This document shows, in pieces, positions 1-8,837 of a stretch of 23,246 nt of DNA. Made by a program: the position numbers and the translations under genes. The DNA is taken from contig NW_020169359.1 in the NCBI RefSeq assembly GCF_000988165.1, positions 1-23,246 of the forward strand, read 5' to 3'. Within the stretch, counting starts at the first letter, position 1. Each line of letters starts with the position of its first letter. The DNA comes from Vairimorpha ceranae. Taxonomy: Eukaryota; Microsporidia; Nosematidae. The notes beneath the pieces are model-generated. The model worked only from the letters and a program-made list of their open reading frames with translations, was not told the origin of the DNA and searched no databases.

Positions 1-352
1 ATGCTTTTTAGACAGAAATAGTTTTTTACATGCAATCCTATTTTACACAAATTATTTCGTATACATCTAAGAGATATATTTTTTTGTCGTTTTTTAAAGC
101 CCAGAAAGCTTAATACTTCCAAGTTGTGGATCTGCATTTTTTTTCAAATAAGATATATCATTACTATTAATTAATGAAGGCCTACCAGAACCAGATTTTC
201 TTTCTAATTGTCCTGTTTAATTAATTTTTTTTTATTTTGGAAACTGTCGATTGGCTTATCAAGAACTTTTTTGCAATTTATTTTTGTTTTCAGCCAATTT
301 CTAAGAAAGTCTTAATCCCGGACTTTTCACTCAAAGATAATTTTTGTGTCAT
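1..352 (-). pseudogene. Tc1-like transposase, N-terminal part, decayed, cut by window edge
   Basis: Reading the minus strand from an ATG at 352-350 gives a helix-turn-helix type DNA-binding N-terminus (MTQKLSLSEKSGIKTFLEIG), then a TGA at 292-290 where an aromatic residue is expected. In shifted frames a lysine-rich second helix follows, then a segment around 176-215 containing SGSGRPS, the Gly-Arg-Pro linker between the two DNA-binding subdomains of Tc1 transposases. The reading continues towards position 1 through an IRNNL-like second HTH. The catalytic half would lie left of the window. At least one stop and one frameshift make it non-functional. A CAGTGTA at 487-493 could be the outer end of its terminal repeat, but that is weak. 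Family assignment is from the HTH/GRP layout and is fairly sure; activity is excluded in this copy. Confidence 0.7.
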
Positions 353-659
353 AAGAGATAAAAATAAAGTTTTTCTTAGTTTTACATAAAATTTTCCCGC
401 CAAAAAAAAAAATTCCATTTTGCCACCTAAAATAAAAAATTTTCTGTTAATACAAATAAATTTTAAAAAACATTGTAAATTTCTTTCAGTGTATTTCACA
501 TTTTCTATCAAGGTAAAAAAAATCAAATGATGTAGCTATAAAGTGTATGATTACTATACTATTCAAATATTCCTTTTTTTGCCACTATTGTAATTATTGG
601 TTTTAGTTATGAATTTAGTCATTGATCTGTTAGTCTTCAATAATAATTAGTTTTCTATT
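353..659. other. AT-rich stretch without recognised gene
   Basis: This is probably 5' flank and terminal repeat of the Tc1 remnant to its left. It contains CCCGCC near 398-403 followed by a long A run, and CAGTGTA at 487-493. The open frame on the minus strand here is a chance extension of the transposase start. Nothing else is recognised. Confidence 0.4.
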
Positions 660-1400
660 TGCACAAGGTATTCAAAAATTTCTAAAGCCGAATTTTATCT
701 AGGTTAATTTTAATAAGTTCTAAATAGGTATAATCTCTTAACTCTTTATGAAATAATTCTTCAATTTTATTCTATGTGTCAATTTTACTTAATCTATGAT
801 ATGTCCATAAGCTATCATTTTTTACTTTATAGCTTCACAATATTCTTTTATCGTAAAAAATTTAATCTGAGAAATGTTGTCTAATTCTCTAATGGCTTAA
901 CGCTTCTGTCCAGGAGGATAATTATGTCCAAAAGTTTTTCTCTTAATCTGACAGAAGAATCGTTAGGCAAATACTCCTTCCTTTCATCAAGTATACAATC
1001 TAAGTAAATCACCGCCATCTGTTGATCATTCCAACCATTAGCTTTGGCTGGTTCTTTAAATCTATTATATGGGCACATCTAATTCTGTTTTAATTCTACT
1101 AATTCTTTTTATTTTTTCTTTAATTTTTACATTCGTTCCTTGTATTATCTTTTCAAATTCTGCATAGTTTCCATAATTCTTATCGTCTTGATTGATATTC
1201 TTCGTTAAACTTAACCTGAGGTGCTTACTAGGAATAAGCCCTAGTTTATTATACAACTCTAAATAATTTTTTATTAATGGCTCTATTGGCCGAATACTAT
1301 TAATAAAGCTCTCCCTGTAGCTAGTATTTTTGTTAGAACCGTTCTTATTATCGGATTTGCTATCATATATAATTGTGTAGGGGTAAAATATTTATACTTT
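660..1400 (-). pseudogene. Gag-like retrotransposon remnant (probably Ty3/gypsy), frameshifted
   Basis: The minus strand carries a lysine- and glutamate-rich protein in consecutive frames: one open frame from about 1390 to 1065 (RPIEPLIKNYLELYNKLGL near its start), a shift near 1070, then 1078-881 (FKEPAKANGWNDQQMAVIYL), then a further shift into a segment reading FFTIKEYCEAIK near 840-860 and TYLELIKINLDKI near 690-740. A helical hydrophilic protein with a tryptophan-containing FxxxAxxxxW segment resembles the capsid part of Ty3/gypsy gag, and a clear gypsy pol lies elsewhere in the window. No CCHC knuckle, protease or RT follows on this strand, so it is an isolated fragment. A decayed host gene is the alternative. 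I am moderately sure it is a broken coding region and less sure that it is gag. Confidence 0.45.
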
Positions 1401-1888
1401 AAAAAATTCTAGTAAATTCCTTTTTTAAGAAAATACTTCTTTTTGTACATGTGGTCTCATACCACGGGGCACATTTTTATTTATACATTTGATTTTAGTA
1501 AACAATATTACCTTGAAGATAACAGGTCATGATGAGATTTTAAATAAATATTTTTTCCATTAAATAGACAGTAATTATTTTAACATTTTCTCTTACAGAC
1601 TTATAAAAATTAATATGTCAGAGAAATCTCGATGACTAAAATTTTAATTAAACAAAAAATTGTAAATTTTGATTATTAATCTAAAACTATAAAAATATGA
1701 ACCTTATGTGCTTTTAGTTATTTAAAATTATCTTTATAAATTTTTAAATTTTGTTATCTTTAGCATATAAAATCATTTTAAAATATTATTTTTACAAAAA
1801 TTAGATCACGCATTTAATAGTTTTAGACAAAAAACATTAAATTAAAATTATACTTATTTTTTTGGCTATTTTAAAATAATTATTTTGT
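1401..1888. other. Intergenic, upstream region of gene A
   Basis: Extremely AT-rich with no coding remnant recognised. The last 30 bases (GCTATT at 1865-1870, then AT-only sequence) form the immediate leader of gene A. A similar GCTATT lies at the same distance before gene B. Confidence 0.4.
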
Positions 1889-1896
1889 CCCTTATG
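1889..1896 (+). promoter_or_regulatory. CCC-N2-ATG start signal of gene A
   Basis: CCC at 1889-1891, two bases, then ATG at 1894. A C-triplet immediately before the start codon is a known hallmark of microsporidian genes. It decides the start: an in-frame TTG at 1885 would include the motif in the coding region and is not credible. Confidence 0.75.
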
Positions 1897-2289
1897 AAAT
1901 ATCGATATTGTCAGAAAATGTTGTTTTTGATTGGTGCTTTAATGGCAAATGTCGCCATTAACATGACTAGCCAAACGCACGAATGTCATCTACACGCAGA
2001 TAATGGAACAAATGAACAAGAAAGTTTTGTGAACAACATTTTTAGCCTTTTAAACAAAACAAGAAGTGAATTAAGACAGCAAATATGTTTGATACAACGT
2101 ATAATTCTTCCATTATTTGTTTTTATTTCTGGTTTATCTTTTTTTGCAGCGGTCTCAGTTTTACATAGTAGTAATAATTTCTGGTTTGGATCACTGTTTT
2201 TTATCATTTTTCTTATATTAATCTTTTATGATATCAAAATTTTTATTTTGCTAGTAGATTTAAAAAAAGGCTTAAAGGATGATTATTAA
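1894..2289 (+). CDS. Gene A: small secretory-pathway membrane protein with two TM segments
   Basis: A 131-residue protein of unrecognised family. Residues 1-21 form a basic-then-hydrophobic leader typical of a signal peptide. Residues 22-66 are a polar segment with two cysteines (31, 65) and NMT and NKT sequons, so a luminal or outside location is plausible. Residues 69-90 and 96-122 are two strongly hydrophobic segments separated by the short polar loop HSSNN, and the end is a charged tail (DLKKGLKDDY). The expected topology is a hairpin in the membrane with the tail on the same side as the ectodomain. The ATG at 1894 is chosen because of the CCC two bases upstream. Gene B (15013) has the same layout and a similar QK-(M/I)-(L/F)-FL leader, so the two are probably diverged paralogues. 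No enzymatic motif is seen. Function is unknown; coding status is likely given the signal, layout and intact frame. Confidence 0.72.
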   Translation: MKYRYCQKMLFLIGALMANVAINMTSQTHECHLHADNGTNEQESFVNNIFSLLNKTRSELRQQICLIQRIILPLFVFISGLSFFAAVSVLHSSNNFWFGSLFFIIFLILIFYDIKIFILLVDLKKGLKDDY

Positions 2290-3690
2290 ATATATATTTA
2301 TTTTTAATCTAAACCAATTTAATACTGTATAATTTAATTTACTGGTTGTTTAAAAGATAAGCAATGACCTTAACTTTTAATTACAAGGTTTATAAATTTG
2401 AAGAACTACAAATTGTAAACGATAAATTTAAAAATTATTTGTAAATTTAGATTTAAATATAAATATATTTTGTAATAATATAAAAGATAGATGTAAATAT
2501 TTAATTATTTTTAAAACAGTGCTGTTTTTTAATCATTTTTAAAACTTACTTTTACAAAACATGTATATTATATTTTTTTAAATACAATTATAGAAATATC
2601 TAAATGTTAACAATCACATCAATTACATATGTGTTATTTGTAATTTTCGTATAATTTTTTTTAAAATTCATATTATATATGTCGTAACAATTAAAATCTT
2701 GCTTACAACAAAATACAAAAGCAGAGAATATTATTTTTTACTAAAAATTTATTAATTTTCTAGAAAGAGAAATGGAAAGTTTTATGAAAAAAAAGGCTTG
2801 ACAATATACATGACAAAAACAATATGCACTTAACGCTTATGTACAATAATGTTAAAATGTAATTCTGCCTCTTTTAATAAAATAATCTATTGAGTAGTCT
2901 GTCAGTTGGTATGAAAGTGTAATTGTAAATTAAAAAATATTCATTTTATCTACATCAACAATAAAGTTTTGGCTTTTAGAAAAATGAAAAAAGTGTACTA
3001 CAACAATAAAATGATGGAAAGCAGATGTTTTTGACAAAAAAAGTTTAACTTTTCAAAATTGGTGTAAATACAAGCTACAAGCTTTTTTAAGAACAGACTT
3101 AAATTTTTTGCATTTGGATGAACATATTATAAAAATTTTTTAAAACAAACAGTAGAATTGACAAGTAATTCTTTATAGATTTAAGCATAATTATTTAAAT
3201 TAATAATAATTGATAATGCAAGTTAGATATTTAGTATATATAAATTAAGATTTTAAGATTATTTTAATTTTTAACAGAAAAGTTTTTACGTGAAATTGGT
3301 AGAAAGGATTAAAATTTAATTTTTTTTTATTTTAAAAATACATTTTTGTGTATTATTGGCATGTATTGATCAATGCTAAAAAAGGTCTTTTTGGTTAAGC
3401 CACACTACCTGTAAAGTCATTTTATTGTAATGTAATTTATTTAAATACCCCCATAAGCCATGGCGGTGTCAAATAGAGTAGTCAAATGGCTCAATCTCTT
3501 TATTTATATTTATTTTGATTATTTATTCAGAAAGCATATAAATTGATTTATTATAAATTTTACAAAAGGTTGACAAATTAATCTGTGTTAAAAATATGTT
3601 TTATAACATCAAATAAATTAAAATAAAATTTTTACAGCGTCATTTTGATTTTTTAAAGCTATAAACTGACACTTGATTTTAGGATTAATA
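2290..3690. other. Long AT-rich intergenic stretch
   Basis: No open frame of note and no transposon motif that I can support. One spot stands out: CCCCC at 3448-3452 followed by GCCATGGCGGTG at 3457-3468, opening a 28-codon frame (ATG 3460, stop TGA near 3544-3546) encoding MAVSNRVVKWLNL and a hydrophobic end. It is too short to call as a gene, and the GGCGGTGTC could equally be part of a mobile-element terminus. The 5' LTR expected for the gypsy element at its right edge could not be recognised. Confidence 0.4.
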
Positions 3691-3715
3691 TATATTGTTA
3701 CATATTTAAGTAATT

Positions 3716-3753
3716 TTGCCGCCTCATTATGAAAAATAAAGTAAAGGCGGCAA
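3716..3753. repeat. Inverted repeat, 9-bp perfect GC-rich stem
   Basis: TTGCCGCCT at 3716-3724 and its exact reverse complement AGGCGGCAA at 3745-3753, with a 20-base loop. Six of nine stem bases are G or C in a region that is otherwise almost pure A/T. It lies just upstream of the gypsy remnant and could belong to its leader region or to an unrelated insertion. No terminator-like T run follows. Confidence 0.6.
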
Positions 3754-6039
3754 TACCAGGTATTGAGTTTACAAGCATTGTTTGTTGTCTATAAGTCAAA
3801 AAACGATAAAAGAAATGTAGAGAATAGCATATAAGTTGGTGTTGGAGGCAGTAGTGACTAACAATCTTAGAAGGGAATTTTTTAGTAATCAAGTAAGAAT
3901 TTAAAAGTTAGATCTTAGAAAAAATCAGAAAAAAAAAGCTATTTAGGATTATCGAGAAGTTAGAAAACAGCTAGTTAAATTAATAACAGAGAATTTAAAA
4001 AACAAATTACAGGATAATCAATTAGGAATTTTAATAAACAATAAAGCGTGTTGATATGAGAAATGGAACTAAAGATCGGTATAACATTCGCAGATTTAAA
4101 CGTCTTGTAAAATATTGTTATTTTGGAAGAGTGTAAAAAGGTTAGCAGAAGCAGAAAACGCGAGTATATTGATAATGAAAAAAGTTCTTTTTCTTGTTTT
4201 GTGTTTGATGAAAGAAGCGAAGAGCAAATATAAAGAGGAAATAAAGCTAATAGGATTAAAATAAAAACAAAAGGCAGGTAGAACTACGATATATAGAAAT
4301 TCTGAAAATATAATAAATAAAAAATCTGACATAAGAAAATGTTCGGGTTAGCTAAAAACATGTTTGTTGATAAAATAACTCTTTAATGTTTATTAAAGAT
4401 CAATAACCTGCGAAATTTTGATGTATTAAAACTAGAATACCTAAAGTACCAGTCACAACCGTTTACACCAACGTTGTGCCGTTTCACTAAACTGATCATC
4501 TCCTCGATTGGCCACATGTATATTAATCCTAAAAGAAAACATTAGAAGACAATTAAGTAAGTATTTGAAGAAAAAGAAAATAGAATATTGTAAATTGGAG
4601 AAGTGTGTGATAGCAATACTTAAATGAAATAAAAAATGAAACAAGAATAGGCCATTTTTTAAATGCTGATGCCACAGGTAAAAAATTATATTAAGAATTT
4701 AAAAGAAAGAAAGTTTATATGAAAATCAACATCAGACTGAAGATCTTGATTAGAGCGATACAAAACTCTAATAAAGGGGATGCGAGTTGTATGTAAAAAA
4801 TTTTACAGAATTAAAAATGACTGAGCTGGAAAGGAACATACACGCTATTTAATGTGCGAAAAATTATTGAAGCAATACTGGGGTTGAAGTAGTAAACAGT
4901 TATAGATTTTAAAAAGGGATTTTACAATGTAGAGAACAAATAGGATGATAAACATAAAATAGTCTCAGAGTTTAATAAATAGTATACGAATAAAATCGTA
5001 TAATTATAAAATACAAAAACCGTCTCAAATTGTACATGAAATAATGACTAGGATTTTTGCTGACTTACAGAGAAATGATGAAGTAATATATATGAATGAT
5101 ATTATTATATACGCGCAAACAAAATGAAGACATGGTAAATTGGTCATAAAAATATTTAGTTGCATTAAAAGGTATAAGATGAGGATAAATATTGGTAAAA
5201 TACAGTTTTATCAAAAAGAAATAGATATCTTATTTCACATTGAATGAAAAGGAAATGGAAGTAGATGAGATAAAAAAAGCTATGTACCTAATTACTCATA
5301 TTTTGGAAGTGTAGCAGAATTTAGAAGATTTTTATGAATGACGGGATGGTTTAGAAATTTTATTCTTGACCTACATTACAGTTGACTGAAATTTTTAAAC
5401 AAATTTGGAGACTTGGAAATAAAGAAATTAAATTAATAAAAAATTATAAGCTAAAAGAAAGTGGTAAGACAAATGGAACTTAATGCTCCTAAACTACAAA
5501 CAAGAGTTTTTATAAAAAATAGATGTAAATTATTGCAGATTAAATGCGGTTGTGTTACAACAAAATCATAAAAATTGATAATAGTTGTTTAATGGTCGTC
5601 TATCAAATTAATGCCTGCGAAAACAGGATGTTGTACTTTTGAAAAAGAAATCTGTGCAATGTACTGAGGAATTAAAAAGTTTGGATACGAACTTAGAGGA
5701 AGAAAATTTAAAATCCAAGCGAAGCATAAAACCTTATTTGAAAATAAAATAAATTCTATTTTTATAATAATCGTGTAAATATGTTGACCGAAAAAAGTAT
5801 AAAAGTTTGAGTTCACAATTAAATATTTGAAGCTATAGAAGATAGTTGATGCGTTGAGCAGAATAAACATTGAGTAAGACGCAAATAAAACAGAGATGGG
5901 GATGAGGAATTAAAATAAGTAGAAATTAAATGGATAATACATATTTTAAAAAAGGATGGAAAGATGTACCTAGACAATTTAGAATGATAAGAAGATAAAA
6001 ATTTTACAAAAAAGTTAAATAGAACAATTAATAAATATA

Positions 6040-6170
6040 ATTGTGGTAATATCTACCATTACCATATCAATTTTGTTTATATCTTTGTTTTTTTTCAATC
6101 TATTCTTTATTAATATCATTGCGTGTCCTGTGTAATATTTATACTAAACAAATAAAGTATTAAAGGACAA
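6040..6170. other. T-rich interruption inside the gypsy element
   Basis: The element is A-rich on its coding strand, but this stretch, lying between the end of RNase H and the integrase, is markedly T-rich on the same strand and shows no integrase-linker similarity. It contains a small hairpin (GGTAAT and ATTACC around 6044-6062). It may be a later insertion or a leftover of one; no terminal repeats are certain. Confidence 0.3.
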
Positions 6171-6317
6171 ATTGAATAAACAACAATGAAATCAAGGTAC
6201 CACCAACAAAAAGGAAACAGTCGTAAAGAATCACGACTTAACACGAATAATCTTCTTCAAATAAAAATTATACTAATTTTACACATGAGATTACAGGAGG
6301 AGGCTCTAGAACCTTAA

Positions 6318-6536
6318 ATGTGCTTGAGACTTATTTCGCAACTGACTGAATTCCTGATAAGTACCCCAGAAGCGTACGAGAAATTGAATCATAGATATAT
6401 CACAGTAAACTATTATGCGATATGGGAAATGTTTTACTGGCCTGGTGTTAAAAAGAAAATTTCAGAAACAATCAAAAAACATGAAAAAAGTCAAGTCGAT
6501 ACTATTGAAAACGTAGGAGTGAACTTGTGTTTGTAG
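6318..6536 (+). pseudogene. Gypsy integrase zinc-binding (H2C2) domain fragment
   Basis: This is the longest open frame of the element (72 codons) and part of the gypsy pol above, listed because it is the best readable block. It reads LNHRYITVNYYAIWEMFYWP and then GVKKKISETIKKHEKSQ. The HR-x(n)-YWPG-x(n)-I-x3-I-K-K pattern is diagnostic for the retroviral-type integrase zinc finger. The two cysteines that should close the finger (KKCxxCQ) are replaced by histidine and serine (KKHEKSQ), so zinc binding is lost. The methionine at 6318 is incidental; the true polyprotein has no start here. Confidence 0.75.
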
Positions 6537-7371
6537 ATATCACAAGATGTTTTAAAAAAATAGCACTCAACTATACAAGTTTTAGAGAAGTATATTTTTA
6601 TTACGATAGATTATTGTATAAGGAAAAAGTGGGAAAGAGATATAGATAAGAAATCGAGCAAAAATGTAACAAAATTCATCAGTGAAGTTGTATTGCGAGA
6701 GAAGAAAGTCTGAAGAAAAAATTATAGATAACGATATAGAATTTATTAATGATAAATTCAAAAATCTTTGTAAAAGTCTCGAAATTAAACATATCAAATA
6801 AGTGTTGAAAACAGTGGAGAGACAAAGAGAGTAATAAAATTTCAAAGGAAAGTAATATCAAAATCATGCAATGCAAATTTTAAAAAGGATATCGTTGTTT
6901 TTACAGAGTTATAAAATACTTAACATGCGATGATTAAATGTAAGTTGTTAGAAGCTGAAAAGTATTACACAGGTATTGTTATAATAAAAATGCTCTAAAA
7001 GAAGTTTAAAGTAAACAGTTTATGAAAGGCAAAATAGAAACATTTTAGAAAGCACAAAGTAGGTGTTGGTACTTAAAGTATGGTTATTAGAAAACATGGG
7101 ATTAATGTTAAATACTATATAAATGTAAGCATGTTGATTATCTCATAACAATGATTTGTGAAATATTTAACATGAAGATTAGCATCCAACAATAAGAGTT
7201 AATAAACGAAAAAATAAGCAGAATATAAAAATACGAAAAATGAAGATTCTTAGACGAAGAAAATAAATGAAAAATGTGGTGGAATTATGTACATCGTTAT
7301 ATTTAATAGTAGAATTTTGACAAAAGAAAGAAATATGGCTTTAAAGGTCATTAGAAGGAAAGGAATAACTA

Positions 7372-7542
7372 TCAAAAGGGGGATGTTATACAACAGCGGA
7401 GTTTAAAAATAAAAATTTTTTAACAAGAAATTCAAACAATCTTATAATTTAGTTTCTAAAAAGTCTATTTTACGACATAGAAGTGTGTTCTGTATAAGCT
7501 TAGCAGGTTTAAATATTTAAATGTGGATTTTTATTTGCTTAT
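7372..7542 (+). mobile_element. Gypsy polypurine tract and start of 3' LTR
   Basis: A polypurine tract AAAAGGGGGA at 7374-7383 is followed directly by TGTTATACAACAGC from 7384. A purine tract next to a TG-starting sequence is the 3' LTR junction of LTR retrotransposons and fits the end of the integrase region. The LTR appears to be interrupted or ended by the Tc1 element from about 7543. No matching 5' LTR copy was found by eye, so its length is unknown. Confidence 0.55.
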
Positions 7543-7564
7543 TTAAAAAAATAAATTTTACCCG

Positions 7565-7585
7565 GAAATAAAAAATAGAATTTTT
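7565..7585 (+). repeat. Left TIR core of the Tc1-like element
   Basis: 21-bp sequence identical to the reverse complement of 8610-8630. The inverted similarity extends outward with mismatches to about 7543. Confidence 0.6.
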
Positions 7586-7626
7586 AAATTTTCTTCCAAA
7601 ATAATAAAATTAATAAACTTTTATAA

Positions 7627-7634
7627 CCCTTATG
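7627..7634 (+). promoter_or_regulatory. CCC-N2-ATG signal in front of a transposase
   Basis: CCC at 7627-7629, TT, ATG at 7632-7634, the same geometry as the three host genes. The frame opened here is the transposase N-terminus, so the transposon carries the host start signature. Confidence 0.6.
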
Positions 7635-8607
7635 TTAAAAAGAGAAAGGTTTTTGCTTGAGCTTAAAATTATAGCTGAATATAAAGTCGAAAGAAAAAAA
7701 AATTCTGAAAAGATCATTTTTTATCCTTTCTACGTCTCTAGAATAATAAAAGATTGTAAAGAAGGAACAGCTATTTAAACTAAGGGTTTTGGTAAAAATT
7801 TTTGCTTAATAGTGTTGATTTTTTGTATCTTGACAAGAAAATTAAAAAGGATCCATTAATAGGTTTAACTAAACTAGCGGAAAAAGTTTTTAAAATCAGA
7901 AAAAAGAAAGTACTGCTAGGATTATTTGTTAAAAACTAGTTGTTGTGGGTTATAAAGACAGGAGAAGAGCATGTAAACTATTTTCGTTCAAAAAATATTC
8001 AAAATAGATTAAGACTAGTAACAGAATGGTACTACAAAGAGAAAAATTACTTTAAAAGTATTATATGAAGTAGTGAATCTAAGGTATTATTGTTTGAAAA
8101 AGTTTATTGCCGCCGTGAAGATGGTTTTCGATATGACATGAAAAATAAAAAACCTATTGTTAATCTTAGCAATAATTCAATCATGGTTCGAGGATGTTTT
8201 TCGGTAAAAAGTGTGGAAAATATCAACATTATTGAAGGTAAAATGGATAGTTTAGAGTATACAACAATTCTCAATGATAATTTATTTAAAAGTGCAGTAG
8301 ATTCAAGTTTTAAATTTTTTAATTCAACAAGATAATGATCCAAAGCACACAAAGAAGATTTTTAGTTTAAAAATATAGAATTAATCGAATGGCCATCTCA
8401 ATCATTTGATTTAAATCCAACTGAGAATCTATGGTGTGTTCTGATGAAAAATGTTGATTCTAAACGGTGTAAAATATTTAAGAATTGAAAGCTACTGTGG
8501 CAGAAGAATGGTGTAAGTACTTAATGAACTGTGCAAAAAGTTGCTTTGGGACTAAAAAAAATATGAAGCTGCAATTGGGGCGAAAGGTGGTCATACAAGT
8601 TATTAAT
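7632..8607 (+). pseudogene. Tc1-like transposase, near full length, inactivated
   Basis: Starts MLKRERFLLELKIIAEYKVE (HTH), passes through VSRIIKDCKEGTAI to a TAA near 7776-7778, shifts frame near 7795, and continues as DFLYLDKKIKKDPLIGLTKL, with an in-frame TAG near 7938. The catalytic half reads SSESKVLLFEKVYCRREDGF, with a TGA where the tryptophan before the first catalytic aspartate is expected and that aspartate replaced by serine. Then follow a degenerate MVWGCFS block (IMVRGCFSVKSVENINIIEG), QQDNDPKH-type QDNDPKHTKK (aspartate codon 8331-8333, after a shift) and SQSFDLNPTENLW (glutamate codon 8423-8425), and a C-terminus just before 8607. Two of three catalytic residues survive. Motif order identifies Tc1 with high certainty. 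Confidence 0.88.
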
Positions 8608-8609
8608 AA

Positions 8610-8630
8610 AAAAATTCTATTTTTTATTTC
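8610..8630 (-). repeat. Right TIR core of the Tc1-like element
   Basis: Exact inverted copy of 7565-7585, beginning a few bases after the transposase stop codons. Imperfect extension to about 8652. Confidence 0.6.
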
Positions 8631-8837
8631 TATCTAAGATTTATTTTTATTAAAATCATCTGGCTATTTGATTGAATTTTAAATCAAAACACTACAATAC
8701 ACGTGAAAATGTATTTAATAACATATGCACTAAATCTTAGTTATTAATAAATAAAAATTAATAGGTAAATTTAAAAAGAATAAATTTTATTTTTTCATTC
8801 CTCTACTGTTCTAATAAACTAAAACCTTAATTTTAAC

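Larger units (their letters stand above)
3754..7383 (+). pseudogene. Ty3/gypsy retrotransposon, internal region (gag-pol), heavily decayed
   Basis: Domains appear in gypsy order through many stops and shifts. About 3900-4330: gag-like, ending in a CCHC-knuckle-like stretch (SSFSCFVFDERSEE) with key residues lost. About 4690-5480: reverse transcriptase, with VIDFKKGF (aspartate codon 4906-4908) and the active-site box reading YMND at 5089-5100 instead of YMDD, followed by the thumb/primer-grip region (MRINIGKIQFYQKEIDIL) and a TGWFRNFI segment. About 5600-5870: RNase H (GIKKFGYELRGRKFKI) and its end KIVDALSRI, with DALSR at 5848-5862. 6318-6500: integrase zinc domain. About 6530-6830: integrase core with DNDIEF near 6727-6744. 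The plus strand is A-rich throughout. RT-RH-IN order excludes Ty1/copia. The many stops and the D-to-N change in the catalytic box make it dead. Confidence 0.85.
7543..8652 (+). mobile_element. Tc1-like DNA transposon with terminal inverted repeats
   Basis: Terminal inverted repeats bracket the transposase. GAAATAAAAAATAGAATTTT and one more T at 7565-7585 is matched exactly, as reverse complement, at 8610-8630 (21 of 21). Outside this core the match continues imperfectly to about 7543 and 8652. The transposase remnant ends only a few bases before the right repeat. About 1.1 kb is normal for a compact Tc1 element. The repeats are AT-rich, so part of the match could be chance, but position and length agree with the coding remnant between them. 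The left end lies in what should be the gypsy 3' LTR, suggesting nesting. Confidence 0.65.

Noticed and set aside
1986..2207. Minus-strand frame opposite gene A
   Set aside because: Shadow of gene A; no start signal, and gene A has signal, leader and membrane segments.
4096..6876. Several minus-strand hydrophobic frames within 4096-6876
   Set aside because: They are antisense to the A-rich gypsy coding strand, whose complement is T-rich and therefore translates to Phe/Leu/Ile-rich chance frames.
8183..8194. GGTTCGAGG as a tRNA T-arm
   Set aside because: No D-arm, anticodon arm or acceptor pairing around it; it lies inside the transposase MVWGCFS block.
8104..8352. Minus-strand 82-codon frame
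   Set aside because: Antisense shadow of the Tc1 transposase core, which has clear motifs on the plus strand.
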